64,000 nucleotides of DNA from Bacteroidales bacterium Phil6 (GCA_002633315.1 NWBN01000022.1:1-64000), one strand, 5' to 3'. Counted from the first letter of the stretch, positions 54,078 through 63,444 are shown. Notes: a model not told the origin generated them from the sequence alone. A program made the numbers and translations.

Positions 54078-54752
54078 TTATAAGAATTTAAAGCCTAATG
54101 TCACAGTAAACATGTTTTGTCTTGTTTTGTCTATCGGGACATTTATTGGATTGCCGTTTGTGATGTTGTATAGGTTGAAGTCATCACCAATGACATTGGA
54201 CAATCCTAAGCTGTAGTTGATATCCAAAGTAAGTCTCCATAAATCTACACCTACATTGAATGCAGCACCCAAAGTGGTGTTTTTTACCTTGACGTTATTT
54301 GCATTTATGCTTTCCGGGATATCGTTTTCATTGAACTCCGTATCTTGTTTAAGTGTAAAATAAATAACAGGACCTATATTGCCTCTTACCTTTATCAATT
54401 TACCGTCGATTTGATAACCCAAGAAGATGGGTAATGACATATTGGTTTGATTCAATGTGATACTTGGATTAACTGCAATGCCGGATTGGCTAAAAGAAGG
54501 GTCCACGTCGAAATTGAAAACTTTGCCTGATTTATAAAATAAAAACTCAGGTTGAATGATGAAGTTGCTGATTGTAACACGGGCAAAAACACCTCCGATG
54601 AAATTGTTTTTGAATCCTTTTTGAATATCAGCTTTTTTGTATGACAAGGATTGTGTCTGGTAACCTATTTTAGGACCTAAACAGAAATCGAATTGTGCCA
54701 TGGCAATGTTTACAGAGAACAATACGGCAAGTAATAAGACAAGTTTTTTCAT
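54078..54752 (-). CDS. Outer-membrane beta-barrel protein (PF13568 type), paralogue
   Basis: A 224-aa barrel protein with a signal peptide (1-19, ending NIAMAQ). Strand-rich sequence (LGPKIGYQTQSL, NNFIGGVFARVTISNFIIQPEFLFY, LTLDINYSLGLSNV) ends in TVTLGFKFL with a terminal aromatic-containing strand typical for outer-membrane insertion. It shares the KGFKNNFIGGVF block with the next gene downstream. A TTG (54804-54802) and TATCTTTG (54783-54776) promoter precedes it. Role unknown. Confidence 0.82.
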   Translation of the reverse strand: MKKLVLLLAVLFSVNIAMAQFDFCLGPKIGYQTQSLSYKKADIQKGFKNNFIGGVFARVTISNFIIQPEFLFYKSGKVFNFDVDPSFSQSGIAVNPSITLNQTNMSLPIFLGYQIDGKLIKVRGNIGPVIYFTLKQDTEFNENDIPESINANNVKVKNTTLGAAFNVGVDLWRLTLDINYSLGLSNVIGDDFNLYNITNGNPINVPIDKTRQNMFTVTLGFKFL

Positions 54753-54775
54753 GATTCTTCAATTTAAAATTTTTA

Positions 54776-54832
54776 CAAAGATACATTTTTTTTCAATTAA
54801 ACAATATTTTTTACTTATAATTTGTATTTTTG
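54776..54832. promoter_or_regulatory. Back-to-back promoters of two barrel genes
   Basis: On the minus strand TTG at 54804-54802 and TATCTTTG at 54783-54776, 18 nt apart, serve the gene starting at 54752. On the plus strand TATTTTTG at 54825-54832 serves the gene at 54852. Confidence 0.65.
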
Positions 54833-54851
54833 TGAATCATAATATTACGAT

Positions 54852-55499
54852 ATGAAAAAGACTATTATTTTAAGTTTGTTTTTTATTTTGTTGACTTTAA
54901 GTGTCAAGGCTCAGTATAAGCCGTTTCAGTTCGGTTTGAAATTTTCTCCTGGTTTCAGTTGGATTAAAACAGACATGAAGGGACTGGAAAGAGTCTCTAA
55001 TGAATTCAATATAAATTGGGGTTTTGTCGGTGATTTTTATTTTGTCGAGAATTATGGTCTCAGTACGGGTTTCGACATTATTTCTGTCAAAGGCAGTTAC
55101 TTGTTTGACAATAATCCTTTGGAGGTGCCGAGTGCCGGCGAATGGAGAAATGACATAAATCTGAAATATGTTCAAATACCTATAGGTTTGAAGATGCGTA
55201 CATCCAAGGTGGGCGATTTTAGAATCTTCGGTGAAGTGGCTTATGGTCTTGGCATTTTACTCAGTGATAAAACTACCACATACAATAATGATATTGAATG
55301 TGTCAATGATATGAAATACAAGAATATACGTAATGCTTTGATAGTAAAGTTGGGTATGGAACTTATTGTGCTTAAATCGAGTTGTGTCACAGCAGCACTA
55401 TCTCTTAATGATAACTTTACCAATATTGTTGACGGAGGTTCCTTTGATCATAATATTAAGGGTAGCAGTATAAATTTCGAGATAGGTTTTCTGTTTTAA
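54852..55499 (+). CDS. Outer-membrane beta-barrel protein, PorT-like family
   Basis: A 215-aa barrel protein with a signal peptide (1-20, ending LSVKAQ). Strand pattern FQFGLKFSPGFSW, INWGFVGDFYFVENYGLSTGFDII, LKYVQIPIGLKMRT and the C-terminal SINFEIGFLF are typical of the PorT-like PF13568 barrels. PorT of P. gingivalis is a T9SS component of this fold, but the fold is widespread and the assignment to T9SS is not made. It lies 10 nt before nadE. Confidence 0.82.
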   Translation: MKKTIILSLFFILLTLSVKAQYKPFQFGLKFSPGFSWIKTDMKGLERVSNEFNINWGFVGDFYFVENYGLSTGFDIISVKGSYLFDNNPLEVPSAGEWRNDINLKYVQIPIGLKMRTSKVGDFRIFGEVAYGLGILLSDKTTTYNNDIECVNDMKYKNIRNALIVKLGMELIVLKSSCVTAALSLNDNFTNIVDGGSFDHNIKGSSINFEIGFLF

Positions 55500-55509
55500 A
55501 TGTTTGTAT

Positions 55510-57129
55510 ATGAAGGTGACATTAGCACAATTGGATTTTGTTGTCGGAGACATAGAAGGCAATAAGGAAAAGATTATCGCTGCAGCACAGCAGTCGGCAG
55601 GTTCATCTCTTGTGGTTTTTGCCGAGATGGCGTTATGTGGATGCCCACCATACGGATTATTGCAATATGACTGGTTTATAGATAAATGTGAGAAGGCACT
55701 TGATGAGATAGCATCACGTTGTGACAATATTCCGATTCTTGTCGGAGCTCCCATACGTAATAATAGCGGTAAGGGTAAACCTTTGTTTAATGCTGCAGTG
55801 TATATGTTCCAAGGACAACGTAAAGTATTTAAAAAGAAACAGTTGGGTATTTCTGACAGATATGAGGCTGAGTATTTTGAACCTTCTGACGATGATAATA
55901 TTCTGCAAGTGGGATGTCATAAGTTCGCAATTACCATTGGTGATGATATGTGTAATAATAGCGGTGACGATATCCTTATTAGCAATAGGGTGGATGAGCT
56001 TATGCCTCAACAGCCTGATCTTATTGTCAATATTGCTGCTGACAGGTTCATTTGCCAACATGCGGAACATCGTCGTAATGTATTGAGACAAACTGTGTTA
56101 AAATATGAACGACCATTGATATATGTCAATCAGGTCGGCGCTTCCATGGATTGTATCTATGATGGAGGTTCTATGGTGTTTGGTTATAATGCATACGTGG
56201 TGGATAGCTTGCCATTTTTCGAGACTGTGGTGAAGAATATCCCAATGGAGTTGCTTATCAGTATGAAACGTTGTGACAATCAGGAAATACCATCAAAGTA
56301 CGAGTCTTTGTACAATGCTTTGATACTTGGCATTCGTGATTTCTTTCAAAAACAGGGATTCAGTAAGGCAGTTTTGGGATTGTCGGGTGGCATAGACTCT
56401 GCCTTAGTGATGACATTGGCAGCAGCTGCTTTAGGTAATGAAAATGTTACAGCGATATTGTTGCCTTCCGAATATTCCACAGGTCATTCTGTGAGTGATG
56501 CGGAAGCTCTCGCAAAGAACCTTGGTTCACCTTATTATATAATACCAATAAAAGATTCGTTTCATACATTACAGGATACGTTGAGTCCTGTATTCAAAGG
56601 TCTTCCTTTTGATGTAACAGAAGAGAATCTTCAGGCAAGGATTAGAGCTGTCATTTTAATGGCATATTCCAACAAATTTGGCAATATATTATTGAATACC
56701 AGTAACAAAAGCGAGGCAGCTGTAGGTTATGGGACTTTGTATGGTGATATGTGCGGCAGTCTGTCGGTTATAGGTGACGTTTACAAGACTGATGTTTTTG
56801 AATTGTCTCGCTGGATAAATCGCGAAAGTGAGATAATACCGTGGCATACTATAGAAAAGGTTCCTTCTGCTGAGCTTCGTCCCGACCAGAAAGATACAGA
56901 CAGCCTTCCGGATTATCCTGTGTTAGATGCCATACTTTATCAATATGTGGAATGTTCTCAAAGTCCTGATGCCATTGTAGCACAAGGATTTGATTCAGCT
57001 TTGGTGAATAAGGTGATCAGACTTGTCAATGCCAATGAGTTTAAACGCAAACAGGTTGCTCCTATATTGTCAGTATCGTATAAGCCATTTTCAAGACGGC
57101 TGATGCCAATAGGAAGATTCGTCGTCTAA
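55510..57129 (+). CDS. nadE: NAD(+) synthase with nitrilase-type N-terminal domain
   Basis: A 539-aa two-domain NAD synthetase. Residues 1-260 form a carbon-nitrogen hydrolase (nitrilase) domain and about 280-539 the ATP-pyrophosphatase synthetase domain with LGLSGGIDSALV and NTSNKSEAAVGYGTLYGD. In glutamine-dependent NadE a Glu-Lys-Cys triad frees ammonia. Glu39 (FAEMALCG) and lysines at 108-110 are present, but the position usually held by the nucleophile (ICEDxW) reads IGDDMC, placing Gly144 where Cys is expected, with a Cys only at 148. The glutaminase may be inactive or use free ammonia. ATG 55510 is preferred to the TTG at 55504. Confidence 0.9.
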   Translation: MKVTLAQLDFVVGDIEGNKEKIIAAAQQSAGSSLVVFAEMALCGCPPYGLLQYDWFIDKCEKALDEIASRCDNIPILVGAPIRNNSGKGKPLFNAAVYMFQGQRKVFKKKQLGISDRYEAEYFEPSDDDNILQVGCHKFAITIGDDMCNNSGDDILISNRVDELMPQQPDLIVNIAADRFICQHAEHRRNVLRQTVLKYERPLIYVNQVGASMDCIYDGGSMVFGYNAYVVDSLPFFETVVKNIPMELLISMKRCDNQEIPSKYESLYNALILGIRDFFQKQGFSKAVLGLSGGIDSALVMTLAAAALGNENVTAILLPSEYSTGHSVSDAEALAKNLGSPYYIIPIKDSFHTLQDTLSPVFKGLPFDVTEENLQARIRAVILMAYSNKFGNILLNTSNKSEAAVGYGTLYGDMCGSLSVIGDVYKTDVFELSRWINRESEIIPWHTIEKVPSAELRPDQKDTDSLPDYPVLDAILYQYVECSQSPDAIVAQGFDSALVNKVIRLVNANEFKRKQVAPILSVSYKPFSRRLMPIGRFVV

Positions 57130-57146
57130 TTTGCTTTTGATAAAAT

Positions 57147-57181
57147 CAAGGGTTGGACTTTTTAGAGGTTCAACCTTTTTT
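57147..57181 (+). terminator. Terminator after nadE
   Basis: GGGTTGGA and TTCAACCT pair with one mismatch around a T-rich loop, followed by a T run (TTTTTTA). It lies about 20 nt after the nadE stop. Confidence 0.65.
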
Positions 57182-57227
57182 ATGACGTCACATTAACAAA
57201 AATGGTATTGTATTTTAGTTTGATACT

Positions 57228-57266
57228 AAAAAAGCGTGTCAAAATATATTATTGGCACGCTTTTTT
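57228..57266. terminator. Bidirectional terminator between nadE and the S46 peptidase
   Basis: AAAAAAGCGTG (57228-57238) and CACGCTTTTTT (57256-57266) form a perfect 11-bp stem with A and T tracts. On the minus strand it ends the S46 gene (stop at 57284) and on the plus strand backs up the nadE terminator. Confidence 0.88.
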
Positions 57267-57283
57267 CTCAACAAAACTGATTT

Positions 57284-59542
57284 TTATATCTTGTCAACGC
57301 TGATATCAGCAGCATTGGCATCGATAGTGTTGGTATCAGCAGCATTGTCGTTGTCACAGCTCTTACGGATATCCAACTCATTTATGAGGTTCTGAGCATT
57401 TGCCAATTTGTCTATAACAAACAGGACATAACGTATATCAACATTTATGGTACGTTGGAGTCTCGGCTCGAAATTGACATCTCCGCTCATTGCCTCCCAA
57501 TTGCCGTCGAAAGCGAGACCTATCAATTCGCCTTTGCCGTTCATGATTGGGCTGCCGGAGTTTCCGCCGGTAATATCGTTAGTAGAAAGGAAACACACAA
57601 CGAGTTCGCCATTCTTGTCAGCATAACGACCAAAATCTCTGTTTTCGATAAGTTCAAGCAGTTTGGCCGGAGCGTCGAACTCATAGTCTCCTGGTATATA
57701 TTTCTCAAGTATGCCGTTGGCAGTACAGATGTAGTCATAAGAGACAGCATCAGCAGGTTGATAATCTTTAACAGAGCCGTAACTCATTCTCAATGTAGAG
57801 TTGGCATCCGGGTAAAGGTGTTTGTCAGGTTGTGTCTCGGCATAATATTCACGAAGTCCTTTTACAAAAAGATGGTTTGTCTCGCTTATAGCCAACATGG
57901 CTGTCTGGTAAGGAGCAATATTGGTCATGATTTGTTCCTGCAATGCCATGAAAGTTTGGAAAGCAAGGTCTTTTTCCAATTTCTTGACATTGGGTTTCTC
58001 GATGAAAACTTTCATTGATTCAGGGGTTGTAAATATTGAAGTTTCTAATAAGGCATTGGCGAAGTCTTCTGCATTGCCATATTTCTTTTTCATTGTCATC
58101 ATGAAAGCCGGGAGTTCTTCATCGCTGAATTTGGACATATAAAGTTTTATCATCTCAACCAAAGTCTTGTCTTCTAAAGGTTTGTATGTTTCAGCGAATA
58201 ATTCGTCAACATTTATTTCTTTCAGTGCTTCAGCAGCAGCGGCTTTTTCTTCTTTAGTACTTTCTTTGTCGGAAGCCACTTTATAATAATCATAAAATAC
58301 TGTCGATAATCCTATGGCACCGACCTGACCTATGAAATTAGGATAATAAACGTTTTTGGAAATGCTGTTGAGTATATCGAACATCTCCTTTTGATTATCA
58401 AGTATTTCACCGTATTCTTCCACGCGTTTTGGATCTGCATTAACCCATTCCATGAAATTGTTTTCAAGCTCTGTCTTGGTTTCTGCAACTTTGTTTTTAC
58501 GTAACATGGTGATTTGTCCGATGAAGTTTTTCCATGTGTTGGCAAGGCCTGCTTTATCATCAGCATACATGATGTTTACAGCAGGATCTTTCTGCATAAA
58601 CTCATCCATTATGTCGGTTTGCATTTTGAATACGTCAACGACTATTGGATAGAAAGTATCTACGTTATAATCGATGCCATAGGAAGACATATAACGCTCA
58701 GTAGTGCCCGGGAAGCCCCATATCATGGTAAAGTCATCAGGTTGGACGCCGTCAATGCTTATAGGTAGATAGTGTTTTGGTTGGAGCGGTTTGTTGTCAG
58801 GTGAATATGGGGCAGGATTACCATCAGCATCGGCATAAACGCGGAAGATGGAGAAATCGCCGGTGTGACGTGGCCACATCCAGTTGTCGGTATCACCGCC
58901 GAACTTGCCTATTGAAGAAGGAGGTGTACCTACAAGACGTACATCTGTAAATGTTTGATATATAAATAAATAGTATTCATTGCCTTCGAAAAATCCTTTT
59001 ACTACGGGATTATACTTGCCATCTTCAGAGGCAGCTTCTTCTATTTCAGCTATTTTTTCTCTGATGGCTTTGGAACGATCTGTAAAACTCATGGTATCAC
59101 TTACAACACTGAGCACTTCATCGGTTACATCTTCCATTCTGATGAGGAATGATGCCGACATGCCTTCAGCAGGAAGTTCTTCACTATAGTCTTTTGCCCA
59201 GAAGCCTTCTGTGAGATAGTCATGTTCTACAGTACTGAGTTTTTGAATATAACCGTATCCGCAGTGATGGTTGGTGAATAAAAGACCGTTTTGTGAAACT
59301 ATTTCGCCTGTGCAGAAGAAACCACGCGGTTTGTCACCTTCGGAAAGACCGGCAATGGCATCTTTTAAACTGCTGCTGTTGATACTGTAAAGTTCTTCAG
59401 GAGTCAACTGAAGACCCATTTTTTGCATGTCAACATAATTCAAACGTTCGACGAACATAGGAAGCCACATTCCTTCGTCAGCACGTACTTTGCCCATCAT
59501 ACATAAAACAAAAAGGGCAATTAATAATGATACTTTTCTCAT
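57284..59542 (-). CDS. S46 family dipeptidyl-peptidase, DPP7-like specificity
   Basis: A 752-aa exported serine exopeptidase, family S46, with signal peptide 1-21 (KVRADEG). The chymotrypsin-fold triad is visible: His in NHHC at 91-94, Asp229 in RHTGDF and Ser662 in TGGNSGSP. The residue 18 after the serine, which sets P1 preference in P. gingivalis enzymes (Gly in DPP7, Arg in DPP11), is Gly680 in FDGNWE, so hydrophobic P1 dipeptide release is predicted. The C-terminus has an odd Asn/Asp/Ala-rich tail (NDNAADTNTIDANAADIS). It supplies dipeptides from extracellular protein. ATG 59542 starts the signal peptide. Confidence 0.94.
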   Translation of the reverse strand: MRKVSLLIALFVLCMMGKVRADEGMWLPMFVERLNYVDMQKMGLQLTPEELYSINSSSLKDAIAGLSEGDKPRGFFCTGEIVSQNGLLFTNHHCGYGYIQKLSTVEHDYLTEGFWAKDYSEELPAEGMSASFLIRMEDVTDEVLSVVSDTMSFTDRSKAIREKIAEIEEAASEDGKYNPVVKGFFEGNEYYLFIYQTFTDVRLVGTPPSSIGKFGGDTDNWMWPRHTGDFSIFRVYADADGNPAPYSPDNKPLQPKHYLPISIDGVQPDDFTMIWGFPGTTERYMSSYGIDYNVDTFYPIVVDVFKMQTDIMDEFMQKDPAVNIMYADDKAGLANTWKNFIGQITMLRKNKVAETKTELENNFMEWVNADPKRVEEYGEILDNQKEMFDILNSISKNVYYPNFIGQVGAIGLSTVFYDYYKVASDKESTKEEKAAAAEALKEINVDELFAETYKPLEDKTLVEMIKLYMSKFSDEELPAFMMTMKKKYGNAEDFANALLETSIFTTPESMKVFIEKPNVKKLEKDLAFQTFMALQEQIMTNIAPYQTAMLAISETNHLFVKGLREYYAETQPDKHLYPDANSTLRMSYGSVKDYQPADAVSYDYICTANGILEKYIPGDYEFDAPAKLLELIENRDFGRYADKNGELVVCFLSTNDITGGNSGSPIMNGKGELIGLAFDGNWEAMSGDVNFEPRLQRTINVDIRYVLFVIDKLANAQNLINELDIRKSCDNDNAADTNTIDANAADISVDKI

Positions 59543-59854
59543 TTTATTAGATTTAAATTTAACGTTAATATTTCTTTGATAAAGAATTTTGAACTCTATC
59601 ACAAATTGCATACCGAAATGTTAATTTCTTCAATAAAAATTATAAAAAAATCACTTCTCAAGTGTGCATTGAATGCAACTGGCAAAAATACAAAAAATAT
59701 TATATATGAATTAAAAAAGTGATTTCTTATTTTTTAACGTATAAAGAATGGAAAACAATGATTAAAAAATTCAACGGCTTTGTCGGATGATGTTTATCAT
59801 GGTGACAAAGCCGTCTCTTGTCAGATTATGTATTTTCAATATATAATGTGTGTC
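59543..59854. other. Leader/intergenic region before the S46 gene
   Basis: A leftward TATTTTTG box at 59690-59683 predicts a long leader of about 135 nt before ATG 59542. At the expected start lies the perfect palindrome TGCATTGAATGCA (59665-59677). The terminator hairpin of the downstream M49-like gene is at 59774-59814. The rest is AT-rich without a gene. Confidence 0.5.
59774..59814 (-). terminator. Terminator of the M49-like gene
   Basis: ACGGCTTTGTC (59774-59784) and GACAAAGCCGT (59804-59814) form a perfect 11-bp stem, with an inner ATGAT/ATCAT pairing. On the minus strand the stem is followed by TGAATTTTTTAAT. Confidence 0.85.
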
Positions 59855-61504
59855 TTATTTTAAATATTGGGGTCCCATCTCATAATAAATATCTTTTGGA
59901 ATACCCATAGAATTGACTTTGTCAAGATCTTGTTGGAGTGTAGGTTTGATGATGCCGTCGGTGGCGATCCATTCCTTAACGAATTCATAGTTACCGTCGC
60001 CTTGTGCCACGAGTATCTCGCCGCCGAGTTTTTCTACTGCGAGTTTCATCTTGTCAAAATCAATGGAATACAATCCTTCGGCATTGCGAGTGAAAGCTCC
60101 TTCTCTCTCTAAGAAGTTAAATGTCAACATATTGGCTTTGCCGTGAGCTGATGCTGCGCCGAAACGCACCGAACGGAAGATACCAGCCATGAATGTGGTG
60201 TAGTTTTCGAGTAAAGTTGAGTTGTTGTATTCTCCCATTTCATACAGTTTAGTGACGAGGAACAGTCCGAGAATGTCGGCTTTGGCTTCTTCTATGGCAG
60301 AATATTGTTCTTTAAGAGCATGACGTACAGTGCCTTTGCCGTCTAAGGTATTCTTGATGCCGAGTCCGTGGGCTACTTCATGGAACATCACATTGGCAAA
60401 GAATGCATCGAAATTGACATTGTCGCGCGACTCCGGTGTCATAAGTACATCGGAGATTGGAACCAATATCTTATCGAATTTGGCTTGCATGGCATTTTTC
60501 AACTGTAATTTGCGTGTGCCTTTTTGAAGTTGTACCTTCTCGTCATTGGGAAGGTTGATGGCAATGGTCTTGCTTCCCATATTACAGTCTCCTCCGTAGA
60601 ATACCACGTCATAGACGGCGAGGTCGGCATCGCTGCCGGGTTTTTCTTTCTTGTATTCTTCTTTTACAGGAAGTTTGGTTTGAAGTTCAGGCAAGAGTTC
60701 AGCATAATGTGAGAGTTTGCTGCTCCAGTCCTGGTCTTTGATAAGAATGAATGCCTCATGAGCAGCCTTGTATCCAAACAGAGCATCTACATAGTTTTCT
60801 ATAGGACCTACCACAAAATCGACATTATTGTTGCGAACATCCATCCATGCCATGTCGCTTTCGAAATATTCGTCGGTAAGCAGTGCATCGGCTCTCAGTT
60901 TAAGATAATTGGCAAATTCTTTGTCGCCGGCGAGTTCTGAAGCCTTCATCAGCAGATCTGCAGCCATTTTTATTTGTTCTGAGTAAGCATCGTGATACCA
61001 AACAGTCTGTAAGTTTCCGTTATTGTCACGTCGTATTAAGGTGTAAAGACTTGTCTTGTCAGGGTTATCCCATTCTTCGAATTCTTCTATCGTCATGTCG
61101 GAAGGATAGAAATTGGCACCTGCAGGCATTGCCCCGTATCCGTCGATGAAACTTTTAAGACCGTCGAGTTGATCCCATGGTCCATAATTTATTTCAACAA
61201 AGATACGAGCATCTGGGTCTGTGATGCTGTTGAGAAATTCTTCCTTGTCACCACCGAAGTTTTGTGTCCAGAAGATGTCATCCATAATCTTCCCTGCTTC
61301 AAAAAGATAATCGAGCATCTTCTTCTCGTTGTCACTCAGATGGCTTATGTCGGATGTCAAGGTGACTTTGGCATACTGATTAGCCAGTTCCGAATAGTTT
61401 TTCCCGTCTTTTTGGGTGTCTTGTGTCTGTTTTTTTTGTGGTTCTCCACAACTTGTAATAACTGCTGCCATTGTTATTACCATTGCTATGTTTATTAATT
61501 TCAT
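59855..61504 (-). CDS. M49-like zinc dipeptidyl-peptidase lipoprotein
   Basis: A 549-aa lipoprotein (signal ending AVITSCGEP). The zinc site reads HEVAHGLG at residues 375-382, with a second motif EEAKADILG at 405-413 giving the third ligand. This arrangement resembles peptidase family M49 (dipeptidyl-peptidase III), though M49 usually has HExxGH with six residues and here the motif is HExxH. The N-terminal alpha-helical half (about 40-300) fits the family. It would trim dipeptides from oligopeptides in the periplasm. It follows the M50B-like gene by 25 nt. Confidence 0.85.
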   Translation of the reverse strand: MKLINIAMVITMAAVITSCGEPQKKQTQDTQKDGKNYSELANQYAKVTLTSDISHLSDNEKKMLDYLFEAGKIMDDIFWTQNFGGDKEEFLNSITDPDARIFVEINYGPWDQLDGLKSFIDGYGAMPAGANFYPSDMTIEEFEEWDNPDKTSLYTLIRRDNNGNLQTVWYHDAYSEQIKMAADLLMKASELAGDKEFANYLKLRADALLTDEYFESDMAWMDVRNNNVDFVVGPIENYVDALFGYKAAHEAFILIKDQDWSSKLSHYAELLPELQTKLPVKEEYKKEKPGSDADLAVYDVVFYGGDCNMGSKTIAINLPNDEKVQLQKGTRKLQLKNAMQAKFDKILVPISDVLMTPESRDNVNFDAFFANVMFHEVAHGLGIKNTLDGKGTVRHALKEQYSAIEEAKADILGLFLVTKLYEMGEYNNSTLLENYTTFMAGIFRSVRFGAASAHGKANMLTFNFLEREGAFTRNAEGLYSIDFDKMKLAVEKLGGEILVAQGDGNYEFVKEWIATDGIIKPTLQQDLDKVNSMGIPKDIYYEMGPQYLK

Positions 61505-61529
61505 AATGTATATTTAATTAGTTAAAAAA

Positions 61530-62237
61530 TCAGAATAAAGATATCAGCCATAAAATATCATTATAGAATTGTTTGAAATACATGACAAACGCATCGATGA
61601 CGTTTATGGGAGCCTTTTGAACGCTTCCCATGGAATATAATATTATTGAGATGTTGAAAATCACGAAAGTTATGATAAATACCATGGAACGGAAGATGCC
61701 GCATGTTTTCAAGTCTGTCTGGTCGAATCTGGTGTCTTTTTTCCAAACTTTCAGATAAAACATGAGAGTAATACCGATGATAACATCAATTATCGGCAGA
61801 CATTCGTCTTTTATCATCAGTCTTATTAACAATAGAATATATGTCAAATAAGGTAAGGTGTAAGGTGCGAGATAAAACAGTATGTTGGGATTGTTTGTTC
61901 CGATTGTAACAAAACCGAGGTTTGATTCGTCGGGAGCCATGCTGTCTTTTGATTTGGCATGAAATTCATATATCCTTCGTCTCAGGAAAAGACCTCCTAC
62001 GAGCATGTGCGCGCCTTCATGCGACATGGTTTGTAAAATATCGAGATTTTTTCTGAAAAACAGTCTTTCAACTATGAAATATAATAACAGACCTGCTGCA
62101 AGGAAAATATAACCGAAATAATCACCGGTTTTGCAGGAATTAAATACAAATTGTCCGCAACGAAACAATTCGAATATTGCAATCAGAGCAGTTAAAGTAA
62201 AAAATATTGATGAGATGATTTTCCAAAATGACTTCAT
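61530..62237 (-). CDS. Putative M50B-like membrane metallopeptidase
   Basis: A 235-aa protein with about six transmembrane helices. The zinc motif HEGAH is in TMSHEGAHMLVGG near residue 93, close to a helix end, as in the M50/M50B group of intramembrane proteases. No second motif (LDG type) typical of site-2 proteases is clearly seen, so catalysis is unproven. It lies 25 nt before the M49-like peptidase and 78 nt after hemW, suggesting one leftward unit, although a weak TATCTTTA box exists between hemW and this gene. Confidence 0.7.
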   Translation of the reverse strand: MKSFWKIISSIFFTLTALIAIFELFRCGQFVFNSCKTGDYFGYIFLAAGLLLYFIVERLFFRKNLDILQTMSHEGAHMLVGGLFLRRRIYEFHAKSKDSMAPDESNLGFVTIGTNNPNILFYLAPYTLPYLTYILLLIRLMIKDECLPIIDVIIGITLMFYLKVWKKDTRFDQTDLKTCGIFRSMVFIITFVIFNISIILYSMGSVQKAPINVIDAFVMYFKQFYNDILWLISLF

Positions 62238-62315
62238 GCCTGTAGTTTTAGTTAAGACACATTAAATTTTTACGGGTGTAAAGATAATAAAAAAATGATT
62301 CGCAAAAAAAATATT

Positions 62316-63440
62316 TCAAATAAACAGTTCTGCCGCTATGCCATCGGCAAATAACATCCCACGGTTTGATAATATAAAGGTACTGTTTTTTTTCTTAACC
62401 ATGCCTGTATCTAAATGTTTTTTTATGAGTCGTTCAAAATGTGAGGCATATTCGTTGCCGAAAGAGTTTCGTATCTGTTCAGTGTCGCAGCCGAAAGATG
62501 TTCGCAGTGATGTCATGACATATTCGTTGTATCTGTCGTTAAGAGAGAGAGATTCTTTCTCGATAATGCTGTTGCTGATACCTGCTGTTTTAATATATTG
62601 TTTGATATTGGAAACGTTCCATTGTCGAGATATACCGTTATAGGAATGAGCAGCGGCTCCCAACCCGAGATAGTTGCCTCCGGTCCAGTAGATACTGTTG
62701 TGTTTGGAGTAATGTCCCGGCATGGCGAAGTTGGATATCTCGTAATGTATGAATCCTTGTTGTTCAGTGCGTTGTGTCAATATCTCATAGTGATGTATGC
62801 TTTCATCTTCATTGACGGCTTTGGCAGTGCCTTTAGCAATACTCTGTCCTAAAACAGTATTGTTTTCTATGGTTAGGGCGTATGCCGACAAATGCTTCAT
62901 TCCTGTAGAGAAGAAAATGTCGAGGTTTTTATTCCATTTCTCATCTGTAAGAGTAGGAATGCCGTATATAAGGTCGAGGGTGCTTTTGGAAAATCCTATG
63001 GCATTGATGTCATCGATTACTTGTAAAGCGTGCTGCGAGTTGTGACGCCGGCATAGATATATTAAATCATCATCGAAGAAACTCTGTATTCCTATGCTGA
63101 TGCGGTTGATACCTGCCTCTTTGAAGTCTTTCAATGATGTCCTGTCGATGGTGTCGGGATTGGCTTCGAGGGTTATCTCAGGTTCGCTGTCAATGTTGTA
63201 ATTATCTTTCAATGACTTTAAAATAGAATCTATCTGTTTGGCAGTCAGTAGAGAAGGAGTGCCTCCGCCGAAATATATTGTATGCACTTCTTCATCACCT
63301 ATATAGGTGCGTCTCGACAAGGCTTCTCTTTTCAATGCATCTATGTATTCACTGCATTGCCGTTGATCTACGGAAGAGAAAAAACTGCAATATGCACATT
63401 TGCTTTTGCAAAAAGGAATATGTATGTAGATACCTGCCAT
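62316..63440 (-). CDS. hemW: HemW-type radical SAM heme chaperone
   Basis: A 374-aa radical SAM protein. The CX3CX2C motif is CKSKCAYCSFFS at residues 11-22 right after MAGIYIHIPF, with an FGGGTPSLL GGE-like strand near 53. This is the HemW (formerly HemN-like) family, a heme-binding chaperone that inserts heme into respiratory enzymes, rather than oxygen-independent coproporphyrinogen oxidase. The ATG is only 5 nt downstream of the -7 box, so the mRNA may be leaderless. It fits with the cytochrome b of fumarate reductase. Confidence 0.92.
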   Translation of the reverse strand: MAGIYIHIPFCKSKCAYCSFFSSVDQRQCSEYIDALKREALSRRTYIGDEEVHTIYFGGGTPSLLTAKQIDSILKSLKDNYNIDSEPEITLEANPDTIDRTSLKDFKEAGINRISIGIQSFFDDDLIYLCRRHNSQHALQVIDDINAIGFSKSTLDLIYGIPTLTDEKWNKNLDIFFSTGMKHLSAYALTIENNTVLGQSIAKGTAKAVNEDESIHHYEILTQRTEQQGFIHYEISNFAMPGHYSKHNSIYWTGGNYLGLGAAAHSYNGISRQWNVSNIKQYIKTAGISNSIIEKESLSLNDRYNEYVMTSLRTSFGCDTEQIRNSFGNEYASHFERLIKKHLDTGMVKKKNSTFILSNRGMLFADGIAAELFI

Positions 63441-63444
63441 GTTG

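Noticed and set aside
57455-58018. Rightward 187-codon open frame inside the S46 gene
   Set aside because: It is antisense to the catalytic serine region of the peptidase and shows no domain or promoter.
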